From Opitutales bacterium (GTDB lineage Bacteria; Verrucomicrobiota; Verrucomicrobiia; Opitutales; UBA2987): a DNA stretch of 64,000 nucleotides. This document shows positions 17,103-24,227 of the stretch, piece by piece. Made by a program: the position numbers and the translations under genes. The first letter of the stretch is position 1; every line of letters starts with the position of its first letter. The notes beneath the pieces are model-generated. The model did not search any database. It saw only the letters and a list, made by a program, of their open reading frames with translations, and had not been told where the DNA came from. The stretch covers positions 1 through 64,000 of the forward strand of contig JAJFLU010000026.1 of assembly GCA_021772515.1 (NCBI GenBank). The letters are read 5' to 3'.

Positions 17103-17459
17103 TTATTGCTGCCTTGCCAAAACAAGTTCTGTGAACTCAGAGACATCCATCAGCCAAGCTTGTTGCTCAGGTAGATACGTATCATGCAATGCTTTCGGTA
17201 TTACTAATTGAAGGCTCTTGGAATTCATTTCATCAGTTTGGTTTTTACTGATTGCTGCTTCCAAAGTTAGCAGGTGTTTTCGATCTACGCGGTCAGCTTC
17301 GGCTAGTACTTGTCTCCAACGATCTTTGCAGGATGACTTGACGCCCAGCATAGTAAGATTCAACGCATCAAAGGTTCGGTCGTTAGATAATGTTTGCCTA
17401 TTTGGCGGTTTGATTTCTTGAAATGTAGAATGAGCATATGCGCCCCCCCCCGGAGGCAT
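17103..17459 (-). pseudogene. Fragment of an EcoRII-type restriction endonuclease (C-terminal part)
   Basis: A 118-residue open frame whose residues from about 37 onward (MLGVKSSCKDRWRQVLAEAD, KHLLTLEAAIS, then LVIPKALHDTYL and WLMDVSEFTEL) match the end of the EcoRII-C catalytic domain. Full enzymes of this family are about 350-400 residues, so most of the protein, including the N-terminal effector domain and part of the nuclease core, is missing. The apparent start codon lies beside a run of nine G on the coding strand, and nothing in the upstream frame restores the missing part. No cognate cytosine methyltransferase is in the window. I read it as a decayed restriction gene left in an accessory patch. 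Confidence 0.75.
17443..17451. repeat. Homopolymer C9/G9 tract at the start of the endonuclease fragment
   Basis: Nine consecutive C on the plus strand encode the Gly run of MPPGGGAYAHS on the minus strand. Tracts of this length slip readily during replication, so length variation could shift the frame of the fragment. Confidence 0.7.
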
Positions 17460-17467
17460 AGGTAAGA

Positions 17468-17788
17468 TTATATCGTTGACGCATATTTAAGTGATTCAAT
17501 GAATTCTTCAATATCACGTGCGAGTTTATCGTTTGATTTTACACTGGTTACGGAAATGGAATGAAATTCATGCCATTCGTGATCAAGAGACTTCACATAT
17601 TCCGGAAATTGAAGTTTTGGAACATCAGCTTTTTCGGCCACGAAAAACTCCTTATCTATCAAGATTTCTTTTATTTGTTTTTCTAGGTAACTGACTTCGT
17701 AGTCCTTTTTATTATAGAAGACTACTTCTCCCCAGTTTTTGAAATTCCCCGCATCTCTATATAAGTACTGAAATAGTATATTCATCAT
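17468..17788 (-). CDS. Small protein of unknown function linked to the HNH nuclease
   Basis: A 106-residue soluble acidic protein beginning MMNILFQYLYRDAGNFKNWGEV. It has the look of a conserved family (NILFQYLYRDAGN.K..G.vvf, then DKEFFVAEKADVP and DHEWHEFHSI) that I have seen only as uncharacterised proteins, often near defence or HNH genes. It starts directly after the HNH nuclease stop (TGA then ATGATG), so the two are translationally linked. It could be an immunity or accessory partner, but this is inference from position. Base composition is visibly AT-richer than the flanking metabolic genes. Confidence 0.65.
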   Translation of the reverse strand: MMNILFQYLYRDAGNFKNWGEVVFYNKKDYEVSYLEKQIKEILIDKEFFVAEKADVPKLQFPEYVKSLDHEWHEFHSISVTSVKSNDKLARDIEEFIESLKYASTI

Positions 17789-18565
17789 TCACTTCTCCCA
17801 ATGTTCAAAAATATTTTTTCGATGGTAAACAAGAAAATCAGTATTTGGTTGGAACTTTTCAGGCAAAGAGATTGGTTTGCCGTCGAAGCTCAGTATTGCT
17901 TTGTTATAGAAACTATCACCAATTATCGAATTTTTCTGCGAAACCTTGACTGTCATATCTTTATCGATAGTAATGATACCTATATCAAACGCCTTGTCAT
18001 GCAACACTGATAGAGCTAGGCCATTCCTAGGATTAAGTCTATTTTCCGCATCTGCACGCCAAGGAATAATATGGCTCGCTACTAATAGCCTCGGCAGAGC
18101 CAAACCTGTAATGCAACACCTATTGTTATAAGCACTAAGAACTACTTTACGAAAAAAACCTTGGCCGATTCGCGCTTTGGATTGTATGGTTTTGTTGCTT
18201 CCAGCGTAATCAACAGGTTCATCCGACGATGGTTTTTCATCGAATCTAATTTCAGCTGACACTGATTTCATAGCTTGATCAGACTCAATAGCAAATTTTC
18301 CCCAATCCTCATGCATCTCATTCCACATCTCTTTATCAGTTGCAGATACACTCTTTAACCCTGTACGGCCAGTTGATGTTATAACTGGGTCGAGACTCGC
18401 AATATTTGTCAGCTTCATTGCTAACGCTGACGGTGTTCTATTTATTAGCTTCGCATACTTGATAATCTCTGGATTGCGAGAATGCAATTTACCAAATGGC
18501 ATTTGACAGTAAAGATTGAAAGCCACCAACAGCTGTTGTCGAGTCCAGCGTATTCTAATTGACAT
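17789..18565 (-). CDS. HNH endonuclease (HNH_2 type, restriction-like)
   Basis: A 258-residue protein. Residues about 1-65 form a helical N-terminal region (RWTRQQLLVAFNLYCQMPFGKLH, then SALAMKLTN) commonly found on putative restriction HNH proteins. Residues about 150-205 carry the HNH fold: CCITGLALPRLLVASHIIPW (C, H), then NPRNGLALSVLHDKAFD (N and H). AGGAG five bases upstream supports the start. Such proteins are annotated as putative HNH restriction endonucleases and may act in defence. It heads a three-gene minus-strand set with the small unknown protein and the EcoRII fragment. The patch is AT-rich, which suggests transfer. Confidence 0.85.
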   Translation of the reverse strand: MSIRIRWTRQQLLVAFNLYCQMPFGKLHSRNPEIIKYAKLINRTPSALAMKLTNIASLDPVITSTGRTGLKSVSATDKEMWNEMHEDWGKFAIESDQAMKSVSAEIRFDEKPSSDEPVDYAGSNKTIQSKARIGQGFFRKVVLSAYNNRCCITGLALPRLLVASHIIPWRADAENRLNPRNGLALSVLHDKAFDIGIITIDKDMTVKVSQKNSIIGDSFYNKAILSFDGKPISLPEKFQPNTDFLVYHRKNIFEHWEK

Positions 18566-18835
18566 TCAATTCTCCTTATTTATTCGCGGCTAAATAATGT
18601 ACCCAGAAAAAAGCGGACATCACTTTTGCTCATTGCTTGATTTTGGAAGATAAAATTTTGGCGCTACTATGCAAGATTGATTGTGAATCTCAGGCGGTGG
18701 AGCCTGTTTTCTTTGGTTTTTGGGTTTTTGGTGTGTCAGAATGTCTCGGTTTTTGGGTTTTTTGGGTGTTTTTGGTGTTTTTTGTAGTCCGCGCAGCCAA
18801 CGCAGCCAACGCAGCACGCGCAGCCAACGCAGTCA
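18566..18835. other. Noncoding stretch with simple-sequence repeats
   Basis: No supported gene. It contains a T/G-rich run with repeated GGTTTTTGGGTTTTT-like words (18712-18785), followed by an array of GCAGCCAAC units (18791-18832, three clear units and one degenerate). It separates the AT-rich nuclease patch from the pyr operon and ends at the pyrR promoter. Confidence 0.6.
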
Positions 18836-18864
18836 TTGTGGAGGTGTTTATTTTTTGGTATAAT
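18836..18864 (+). promoter_or_regulatory. Probable sigma-70 type promoter of pyrRBC
   Basis: TTGTGG at 18836-18841 and a perfect TATAAT at 18859-18864 are separated by 17 bases. Transcription would start near 18871, which rules out start codons upstream of that and favours ATG 18908 for pyrR. Confidence 0.65.
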
Positions 18865-18907
18865 GGGTGGCTTGAAGCAAATCGTAGCCCGGTTTCCGCA
18901 GTTCCGG

Positions 18908-19558
18908 ATGGTCGGGGAGCCAAAATTTAAAAAAATTACAGTCGTGAATAAAAAACTTGAAAAACATATTGCCCTTGGGGGGGAGTTCTCCCAACTTTTG
19001 GCAGCCGAATTGGAATTGATGAAGGAAATTAAGCGGATCGATAGCGCTGAACTGGAGAGGGCCGTAAAAAGTCTCGTCAATGCCATTTCCGACCGCCACG
19101 GAGCGACCGAAAAGCTGGTCATCGCGAGTATCGCGGATGGCGGGATCGCGCTCGGTTCGCGGATCGCGGAGGCGCTTTCGGAGAAGCTGAACCGCCCGAT
19201 TGCCCACGGAACGGTCAATGTATCCTTCCATCGTGACGATATCGGACGCAAACCGATCCCGAAACCCACTCAGCGGACGGAGCTGCCTTTCACTATCGAG
19301 GCGGTCACGGTTATTTTGGTCGATGATGTGCTTTTTACGGGGCGCACGGTGAGGGCGGCGTTGAACGAGATTTTTGATCTTGGCCGCCCGGCGCTGGTCG
19401 AGTTGGCAATCCTGTGCGATCGCGGGAATCGACGGCTGCCAATCCAGCCCGATTATCTCGGTTTTACCGAGGAAACCACCCCGGAGCAGAAAGTGGTTCT
19501 GACTATGGATTCGTCTGCGGAAGCCTCAGAAAATCATCTTACAATATACGGCGAATGA
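18908..19558 (+). CDS. pyrR: PyrR-type pyrimidine regulator / uracil phosphoribosyltransferase
   Basis: A type I phosphoribosyltransferase-fold protein. In other bacteria PyrR senses UMP and PRPP and attenuates pyr mRNA, often with uracil phosphoribosyltransferase activity. Family motifs are clear: VNVSFHRDDIG, then VILVDDVLFTGRTVRAALNEI (PRPP loop), AILCDRGNRRLPIQPDYLG and a C-terminus HLTIYGE. From ATG 18908 it has 216 residues, about 35 longer than B. subtilis PyrR because of an N-terminal helical extension. The start was chosen because a TATAAT box lies at 18859-18864; GTG 18944 is an alternative. It overlaps pyrB by ATGA. No obvious antiterminator hairpin is visible in the short leader. 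Confidence 0.88.
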   Translation: MVGEPKFKKITVVNKKLEKHIALGGEFSQLLAAELELMKEIKRIDSAELERAVKSLVNAISDRHGATEKLVIASIADGGIALGSRIAEALSEKLNRPIAHGTVNVSFHRDDIGRKPIPKPTQRTELPFTIEAVTVILVDDVLFTGRTVRAALNEIFDLGRPALVELAILCDRGNRRLPIQPDYLGFTEETTPEQKVVLTMDSSAEASENHLTIYGE

Positions 19559-20517
19559 CATCAACTGGCACATGGACCCATAAGGACTTCATCTCGATCG
19601 AGGATATCACACGGGATGAACTGGAAATCCTATTCAAACTGGCCTCCTCGTTCAAGCAAACCCTTGGCCGTTCGCAGAAGAAACTGCCTTCTTTGCGCGG
19701 AAAAACCTTGGTTAATCTGTTCATGGAACCAAGCACGCGGACACGGGTTTCGTTTGAAATCGCGGCCTCGCGGTTGAGCGCAGATTCGATTTTCATATCG
19801 GCCTCCGCGAGCAGTCTGGTAAAGGGCGAAACTCTCCGGGATACGGCCCGAAATATAGTGGCTCTCAATGCGGACCTGCTCGTAATGCGGCATTCGGCGC
19901 CGGGTTCGTCGCTTTATTTGAGCAAAATTATCGACATCCCGGTGATCAATGCGGGAGACGGCGCGCACGCCCACCCGACGCAGGCGCTGCTGGATTGTTT
20001 TACCTTGAGGGAGCGTTGGGGGAGCGATTTTTCCGGCAAAAAGGTGACGATTTTGGGCGATATTCTGTTCAGCCGGGTGGCGAGGTCCAATATATGGGCT
20101 TTGCAGAAACTAGGGGCCAAGGTAACTCTGGTGGGGCCTTCCACATTGGTGCCGGAGTATTTCAGCGCGATGGGGGTGGAAGTCTCGCATGATTTGAAGA
20201 GAGCGCTCGTCGATACCGATGCTCTGATGCTTTTGCGGATTCAGCACGAGCGGCAAACTTCGACCCATTTCCCCTCTTTGCGAGAATACACGAGCATGTT
20301 CGGGCTCAATGCGATGCGGGCCTCGTGGCTGAAACCGGGGACCATTATCATGCATCCGGGGCCGATCAATCGGGGGGTGGAAATTGACTCGAAATTGGCT
20401 GATTCCGACCACTCGGTAATCCTCGAACAGGTGACCAATGGAATTATCTGCCGGATGGCGGTGCTGTATCTATGCGCGAGCGCCGTGAATCCCGTTTCCA
20501 GGGAGGAGGTAATTTAG
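19555..20517 (+). CDS. pyrB: Aspartate carbamoyltransferase catalytic subunit
   Basis: Condenses carbamoyl phosphate and aspartate to carbamoyl aspartate in pyrimidine biosynthesis. It has 320 residues. Carbamoyl-phosphate motif FMEPSTRTRVSFE (about 58-70), RHSAPGSS, NAGDGAHAHPTQALLD and a C-terminal MHPGPINRGVEI are all present, as expected for the class. The start ATG at 19555 overlaps the pyrR TGA (ATGA), indicating translational coupling; a longer frame beginning at 19414 lies inside pyrR. No regulatory pyrI gene follows; a dihydroorotase does, as in the class A/B assemblies. Confidence 0.95.
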   Translation: MTSTGTWTHKDFISIEDITRDELEILFKLASSFKQTLGRSQKKLPSLRGKTLVNLFMEPSTRTRVSFEIAASRLSADSIFISASASSLVKGETLRDTARNIVALNADLLVMRHSAPGSSLYLSKIIDIPVINAGDGAHAHPTQALLDCFTLRERWGSDFSGKKVTILGDILFSRVARSNIWALQKLGAKVTLVGPSTLVPEYFSAMGVEVSHDLKRALVDTDALMLLRIQHERQTSTHFPSLREYTSMFGLNAMRASWLKPGTIIMHPGPINRGVEIDSKLADSDHSVILEQVTNGIICRMAVLYLCASAVNPVSREEVI

Positions 20518-21824
20518 TGGCTATGAGTAAAGTCCTTTGGATAAGCGGCGGGCGGGTGATCGACCCGGCAAACAATCGAGATGAATCGGGCGATGTCTTC
20601 GCCGTCGATGGGAGGGTCGTTTCGAGTCTGAGCGAGGAGCAGAAAAGCGCGGCCCGGCGGATCGATGCCGGTGGATTGGTGGTCTGCCCGGGTTTTGTCG
20701 ATATCCATGTCCACCTGAGAGAGCCGGGGCAAACGCATAAGGAGAATATTGCAAGCGGAACACGGGCGGCTGCGGCGGGAGGTTTTACGACTGTGGTCTG
20801 CATGCCAAACACCGAGCCGCCAGCCGACAACGCGGGAACGATTCAGTTTATCAAGGACGCCATCGCGCGGGATGCGGTGGTCAATGTTTACCCGACAGGG
20901 TGCATCACCGTGGGGCGGCAGGGTGAGCGACTGGCCCCGACAGGTTCCCTCAAACGAGCGGGTGTGGTCGCGATCACCGATGACGGGGATTGTGTGCAAA
21001 ATAACGAAATCATGCGGCGGGCGGTGGAATACGCCAAGATGTTCGACATTTGTGTGATGGACCATTGCCAGGATGCTGCCTTGACCGAGGGCTCGGTGAT
21101 GAATGAGGGCGCAAACTCGATCCGTTTCGGGCTGGGGGGTTGGCCCAATTCGGCGGAGGACATCATCGTCTCCCGGAATGTCATCCTTTCCTCCTACAGC
21201 GGCGCACATATCCACCTGCAACATATCACCTCGGCCTATGCCGTCGATATCATCCGGCGGGCAAAACAGCGGGGCATTCGGATCACGGCGGAGGCGTCTC
21301 CGCATCATATTTCGCTGACAGATGACCTGTTGAAAACCTATGATGTGAACTATAAAATGAACCCTCCACTGCGGACGGAGGAGGACCGACAGGCGCTCAT
21401 CAGCGGCTTGCTCGATGGCACTTTGGACTGCATCGCGACGGACCATGCCCCGCATACCGATTACGAAAAAGACCGGGAGTTCGACTACGCCCCCTTCGGG
21501 ATCATCGGGCTGGAGACGGCCCTCGCGGTTTGCCTGCAAACCCTGGTTGTGGCTGGGAAATGTGATTTGCCTTTTCTGGTCTCCCTGCTGACCAATAAAC
21601 CGGCCAAGGTTTTAAAGCTGGATGCGGGCACATTGAGCCCCGGCGCAATGGCCGACATAACGATCTTCGACCCCGAAAGGGAGTGGACGGCCAACCCCGA
21701 TGATTATCAGAGCCGTTCGGTGAACTCTCCCTGGAATGGCCAACAACTCCGGGGCAAGGTGGCGCAAACCATCGTGGCGGGAGAGATTGTCTGGAGTGGT
21801 GAATCGGCCAGCAAGATGGCCTGA
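20517..21824 (+). CDS. pyrC: Dihydroorotase (class I)
   Basis: Cyclises carbamoyl aspartate to dihydroorotate. It has 435 residues, typical for class I. Motifs are VDIHVHLREPGQTHKENIASG (HxH metal site), MPNTEPPADN, EASPHHISLTD and ATDHAPH with the catalytic Asp. AGGAGGT at 20504-20510 is six bases before GTG 20517, which overlaps the pyrB TAG stop by one base; ATG 20523 is two codons later and is the alternative start. Third gene of the pyrR-pyrB-pyrC operon. Confidence 0.94.
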   Translation: MAMSKVLWISGGRVIDPANNRDESGDVFAVDGRVVSSLSEEQKSAARRIDAGGLVVCPGFVDIHVHLREPGQTHKENIASGTRAAAAGGFTTVVCMPNTEPPADNAGTIQFIKDAIARDAVVNVYPTGCITVGRQGERLAPTGSLKRAGVVAITDDGDCVQNNEIMRRAVEYAKMFDICVMDHCQDAALTEGSVMNEGANSIRFGLGGWPNSAEDIIVSRNVILSSYSGAHIHLQHITSAYAVDIIRRAKQRGIRITAEASPHHISLTDDLLKTYDVNYKMNPPLRTEEDRQALISGLLDGTLDCIATDHAPHTDYEKDREFDYAPFGIIGLETALAVCLQTLVVAGKCDLPFLVSLLTNKPAKVLKLDAGTLSPGAMADITIFDPEREWTANPDDYQSRSVNSPWNGQQLRGKVAQTIVAGEIVWSGESASKMA

Positions 21825-21910
21825 GAATCAATTCCAATAGGCTTGCTATGCGGTGGCCAATTGACAAAATCCTTTTTTTAGTCAGGGACTAGAGGTAAAA
21901 AGTTAGCAAA

Positions 21911-21928
21911 CTGGCTGGCTGACCAGCT
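21911..21928. promoter_or_regulatory. Candidate regulator site upstream of the carbamoyltransferase gene
   Basis: GCTGGCTGACCAGC (21914-21927) has arms GCTGG and CCAGC and shares CTGACCAG with the GntR operator at 37405-37419, but the arm spacing is one base shorter. A TTGACA (21861-21866) and a TAGTC/GACTA inverted repeat (21879-21891) lie just upstream in the same 181-base gap. Binding by the same regulator is a guess. Confidence 0.35.
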
Positions 21929-22005
21929 CCCTCCACGGCTTCCACCGGGACTGAGAAATTTAAAACAATTAAGCTATATCATCAAACAAGAGAAAGAAGT
22001 AACTT

Positions 22006-22983
22006 ATGCAGACGAATCTACGCGGACGTGACATGATCACGACCCAAGAATGGACCAGAGAAGAAATCGATACCGTCATGGATGTGGCGATGGACCTGAA
22101 AAGGAGCCGAGCGCTCGGGCTGCCCCATGCCTATTTGAGGGACAAGGTGCTGGCCATGCTGTTCTTTTTTTCAAGCACACGGACGAGGTCTTCGTTCGAG
22201 GCGGGGATGGCCCAACTGGGCGGCCACGGGATGTTTCTGGCCCATGAGTCAACCCAGATTTCACATGGCGACACGGCCAAGGAAATCGGCGAAATTCTGG
22301 GGCGCTACAACGACGGCATTGCCATCCGGCACTGCGATTGGGGCATCGGCACGCAATACCTGCGCTGGGTCGCCGAGGCCAGCCGTTCTCCGGTTCTCAA
22401 CATGCAATGCGAGACCTACCATCCTTTCCAAATCCTGGCCGACTTGATGACCATCAAGGAGAAAAAGGGCGATCTCAAGGGCAAGACCATAAGCGTCAGT
22501 TGGGCCTATGCGGCCAGTTATCAAAAGCCGATGAGCGTGCCCCAAAGCCTGATCCTGCTGATGACCCGCTACGGCATGAATGTGCGATTGGTGCATCCAC
22601 CGGAATTTCAGCTCATGCCCCATATCGTCGAGCAGGCGGCAGAAAATGCGCGTAAACACCACGGAAGTTTCGAGATCATGGACGACTTTGACGCTGGCAT
22701 GAAGGACTCCGATGTCATTTATGCCAAAAGTTGGGGAGCGATGAACACCACCACCGACAATGCGGAGGGCGCGGCAATCATCGACAAATACAAGGACTGG
22801 ATAACCGACGAACGCCGCATGGCGATGGCAAACGAGGACGCTATTTACATGCACCCGCTGCCCGCCGATCGCAATGTGGAGGTAACCGACGGTGTCATCG
22901 ATGGCCCGCAATCGGTGGTATTTGATCAGGCCGAAAATCGGCTGCACGCGCAGAAGGCAGTGATGGCATTGACCATGAATTAA
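22006..22983 (+). CDS. YgeW-like knotted carbamoyltransferase
   Basis: A 325-residue member of the aspartate/ornithine carbamoyltransferase superfamily. The carbamoyl-phosphate loop SSTRTRSSFE is at about residues 56-65. SWAYAASYQKPMSVPQ (about 165-180) matches the TWAYSPSYGKPLSVPQ segment of E. coli YgeW and marks the knotted-transcarbamylase branch rather than classical OTCase. The second-substrate loop is DAIYMHPLPADRNVEV. It is about 70 residues shorter than E. coli YgeW, missing an insertion near the C-terminus. It is followed by carbamate kinase on the same strand, so the likely direction is catabolic: phosphorolysis of a carbamoylated intermediate to carbamoyl phosphate. The exact substrate (ureido compound from purine breakdown, or other) is not determined. 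Confidence 0.85.
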   Translation: MQTNLRGRDMITTQEWTREEIDTVMDVAMDLKRSRALGLPHAYLRDKVLAMLFFFSSTRTRSSFEAGMAQLGGHGMFLAHESTQISHGDTAKEIGEILGRYNDGIAIRHCDWGIGTQYLRWVAEASRSPVLNMQCETYHPFQILADLMTIKEKKGDLKGKTISVSWAYAASYQKPMSVPQSLILLMTRYGMNVRLVHPPEFQLMPHIVEQAAENARKHHGSFEIMDDFDAGMKDSDVIYAKSWGAMNTTTDNAEGAAIIDKYKDWITDERRMAMANEDAIYMHPLPADRNVEVTDGVIDGPQSVVFDQAENRLHAQKAVMALTMN

Positions 22984-23106
22984 ACGGGGGAAGTTTTTCC
23001 TCTCGATCCGGGAGCGGAGAGTGGCAAACCAAAGGTTTCGCCGCCGCCATCCGTGGTTATTGATGAATTGTAAGTAAGGGTTAATATTTTTCAAAAGGAA
23101 ACGAAC

Positions 23107-24054
23107 ATGGCTAAAAAATTAGCAGTTGTGGCAATCGGCGGTAACTCGCTGATAAAGGATAAATTTCACCAAACGGTGAAGGATCAATACATAGCGGCAA
23201 AGGAAACCTGCCACCATATTGTCGAGATGATCCGGGAAGGCTGGGATGTGGTCATCAGTCACGGCAATGGGCCGCAGGTGGGTTTCATGCTGCGCCGTTC
23301 GGAGATGGCAATCGGTGAGTTGCATCCTGTGCCGCTGGAAGTATGCGGCGCCAACAGCCAGGGTTCCATCGGTTACGCGCTCCAGCAGAATCTGTTTAAC
23401 GAATTCGGTAAACTGGGCATCGATAAACATGCCGTTACGGTTGTCACGCAGGTGGAGGTATCACGAAATGATCCAGCCTTTAAAACCCTCAGTAAACCCA
23501 TCGGCTCCTTCATGGACGAGGCGATAGCGAAAAGACATAACGAACTGGATGGCTGGAATGTGGTTGAAGATGCCGGGCGCGGCTGGCGGCGGGTGGTGGC
23601 TTCACCAATACCCGTCCGTATCGTGGAAGTGGAAGCCATCAAAACGCTCATCCGGGACGGCTTTGTGGTGATCGCATCGGGTGGCGGGGGAATCCCCGTT
23701 GTGGCCGATGAAGAGGGCAATCTCAACGGTGTGCCCGCCGTTATCGATAAAGATCACGCCACCGCATTGCTGGCCAATGAGGTCGGGGCCGAGCTTTTCA
23801 TCATCAGCACGGCGGTGGAAAAAGTTGCCTTAAACTTCGGCAAACCGAACGAGGAATGGGTTGACCGCATGACCGTTGCCGAGGCCAAGCAATATCTGGA
23901 GGAGGGAATCCATTTCGCCAAAGGAAGCATGTCTCCGAAAATCAAGGCAGCTATCCAGTTTCTGGAACGAGGAGGCAAAGAAGTTCTCATCACCGATCCC
24001 GATAATTTGGAAAGGGCCATGCACGGGGAAACCGGCACCCGCATCTTGCCCTGA
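23107..24054 (+). CDS. arcC: Carbamate kinase
   Basis: Converts carbamoyl phosphate plus ADP to ATP, carbon dioxide and ammonia in catabolic settings. It has 315 residues, normal length. Family blocks are VVAIGGNSLIKD, ISHGNGPQVGFMLRRSE, RRVVASPIPVRIVE, VIASGGGGIPVV and ITDPDNLERAMHGETGTRI. An AAGGAA precedes the ATG. It lies 123 bases after the YgeW-like carbamoyltransferase on the same strand and converges with the end of the ubiD operon. Together the two genes form an ATP-yielding end to carbamoyl-compound catabolism. The equivalent gene in E. coli purine loci is yqeA. Confidence 0.94.
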   Translation: MAKKLAVVAIGGNSLIKDKFHQTVKDQYIAAKETCHHIVEMIREGWDVVISHGNGPQVGFMLRRSEMAIGELHPVPLEVCGANSQGSIGYALQQNLFNEFGKLGIDKHAVTVVTQVEVSRNDPAFKTLSKPIGSFMDEAIAKRHNELDGWNVVEDAGRGWRRVVASPIPVRIVEVEAIKTLIRDGFVVIASGGGGIPVVADEEGNLNGVPAVIDKDHATALLANEVGAELFIISTAVEKVALNFGKPNEEWVDRMTVAEAKQYLEEGIHFAKGSMSPKIKAAIQFLERGGKEVLITDPDNLERAMHGETGTRILP

Positions 24055-24080
24055 TCACAAACGGAGCAAACTTAAGCATA

Positions 24081-24119
24081 AAATCTTCCTCTATCTCGTC
24101 CTCTTCGTCTTCCTTCCTC
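24081..24119. repeat. Pyrimidine-rich CTTCCTC/CTCTTCGTC repeat
   Basis: The words ATCTTCCTC, CTCTTCGTC and TTCCTTCCTC after carbamate kinase resemble the left arm of the large inverted repeat at 32769-32860. The 173-base convergent gap 24055-24227 otherwise shows no clear terminator. Confidence 0.4.
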
Positions 24120-24227
24120 AATAATTGTGTGAGGTCGTTAATAAATGAATAGGTGATGAAGAGGAACATTTTCAGAAATACGGCCTCAAGTTTGCGTCTT
24201 TCCCCATTGCCAGAAACTTGAACGCCA

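Noticed and set aside
20514-21539. 341-residue minus-strand frame opposite pyrC
   Set aside because: Antisense of dihydroorotase; no family resemblance.
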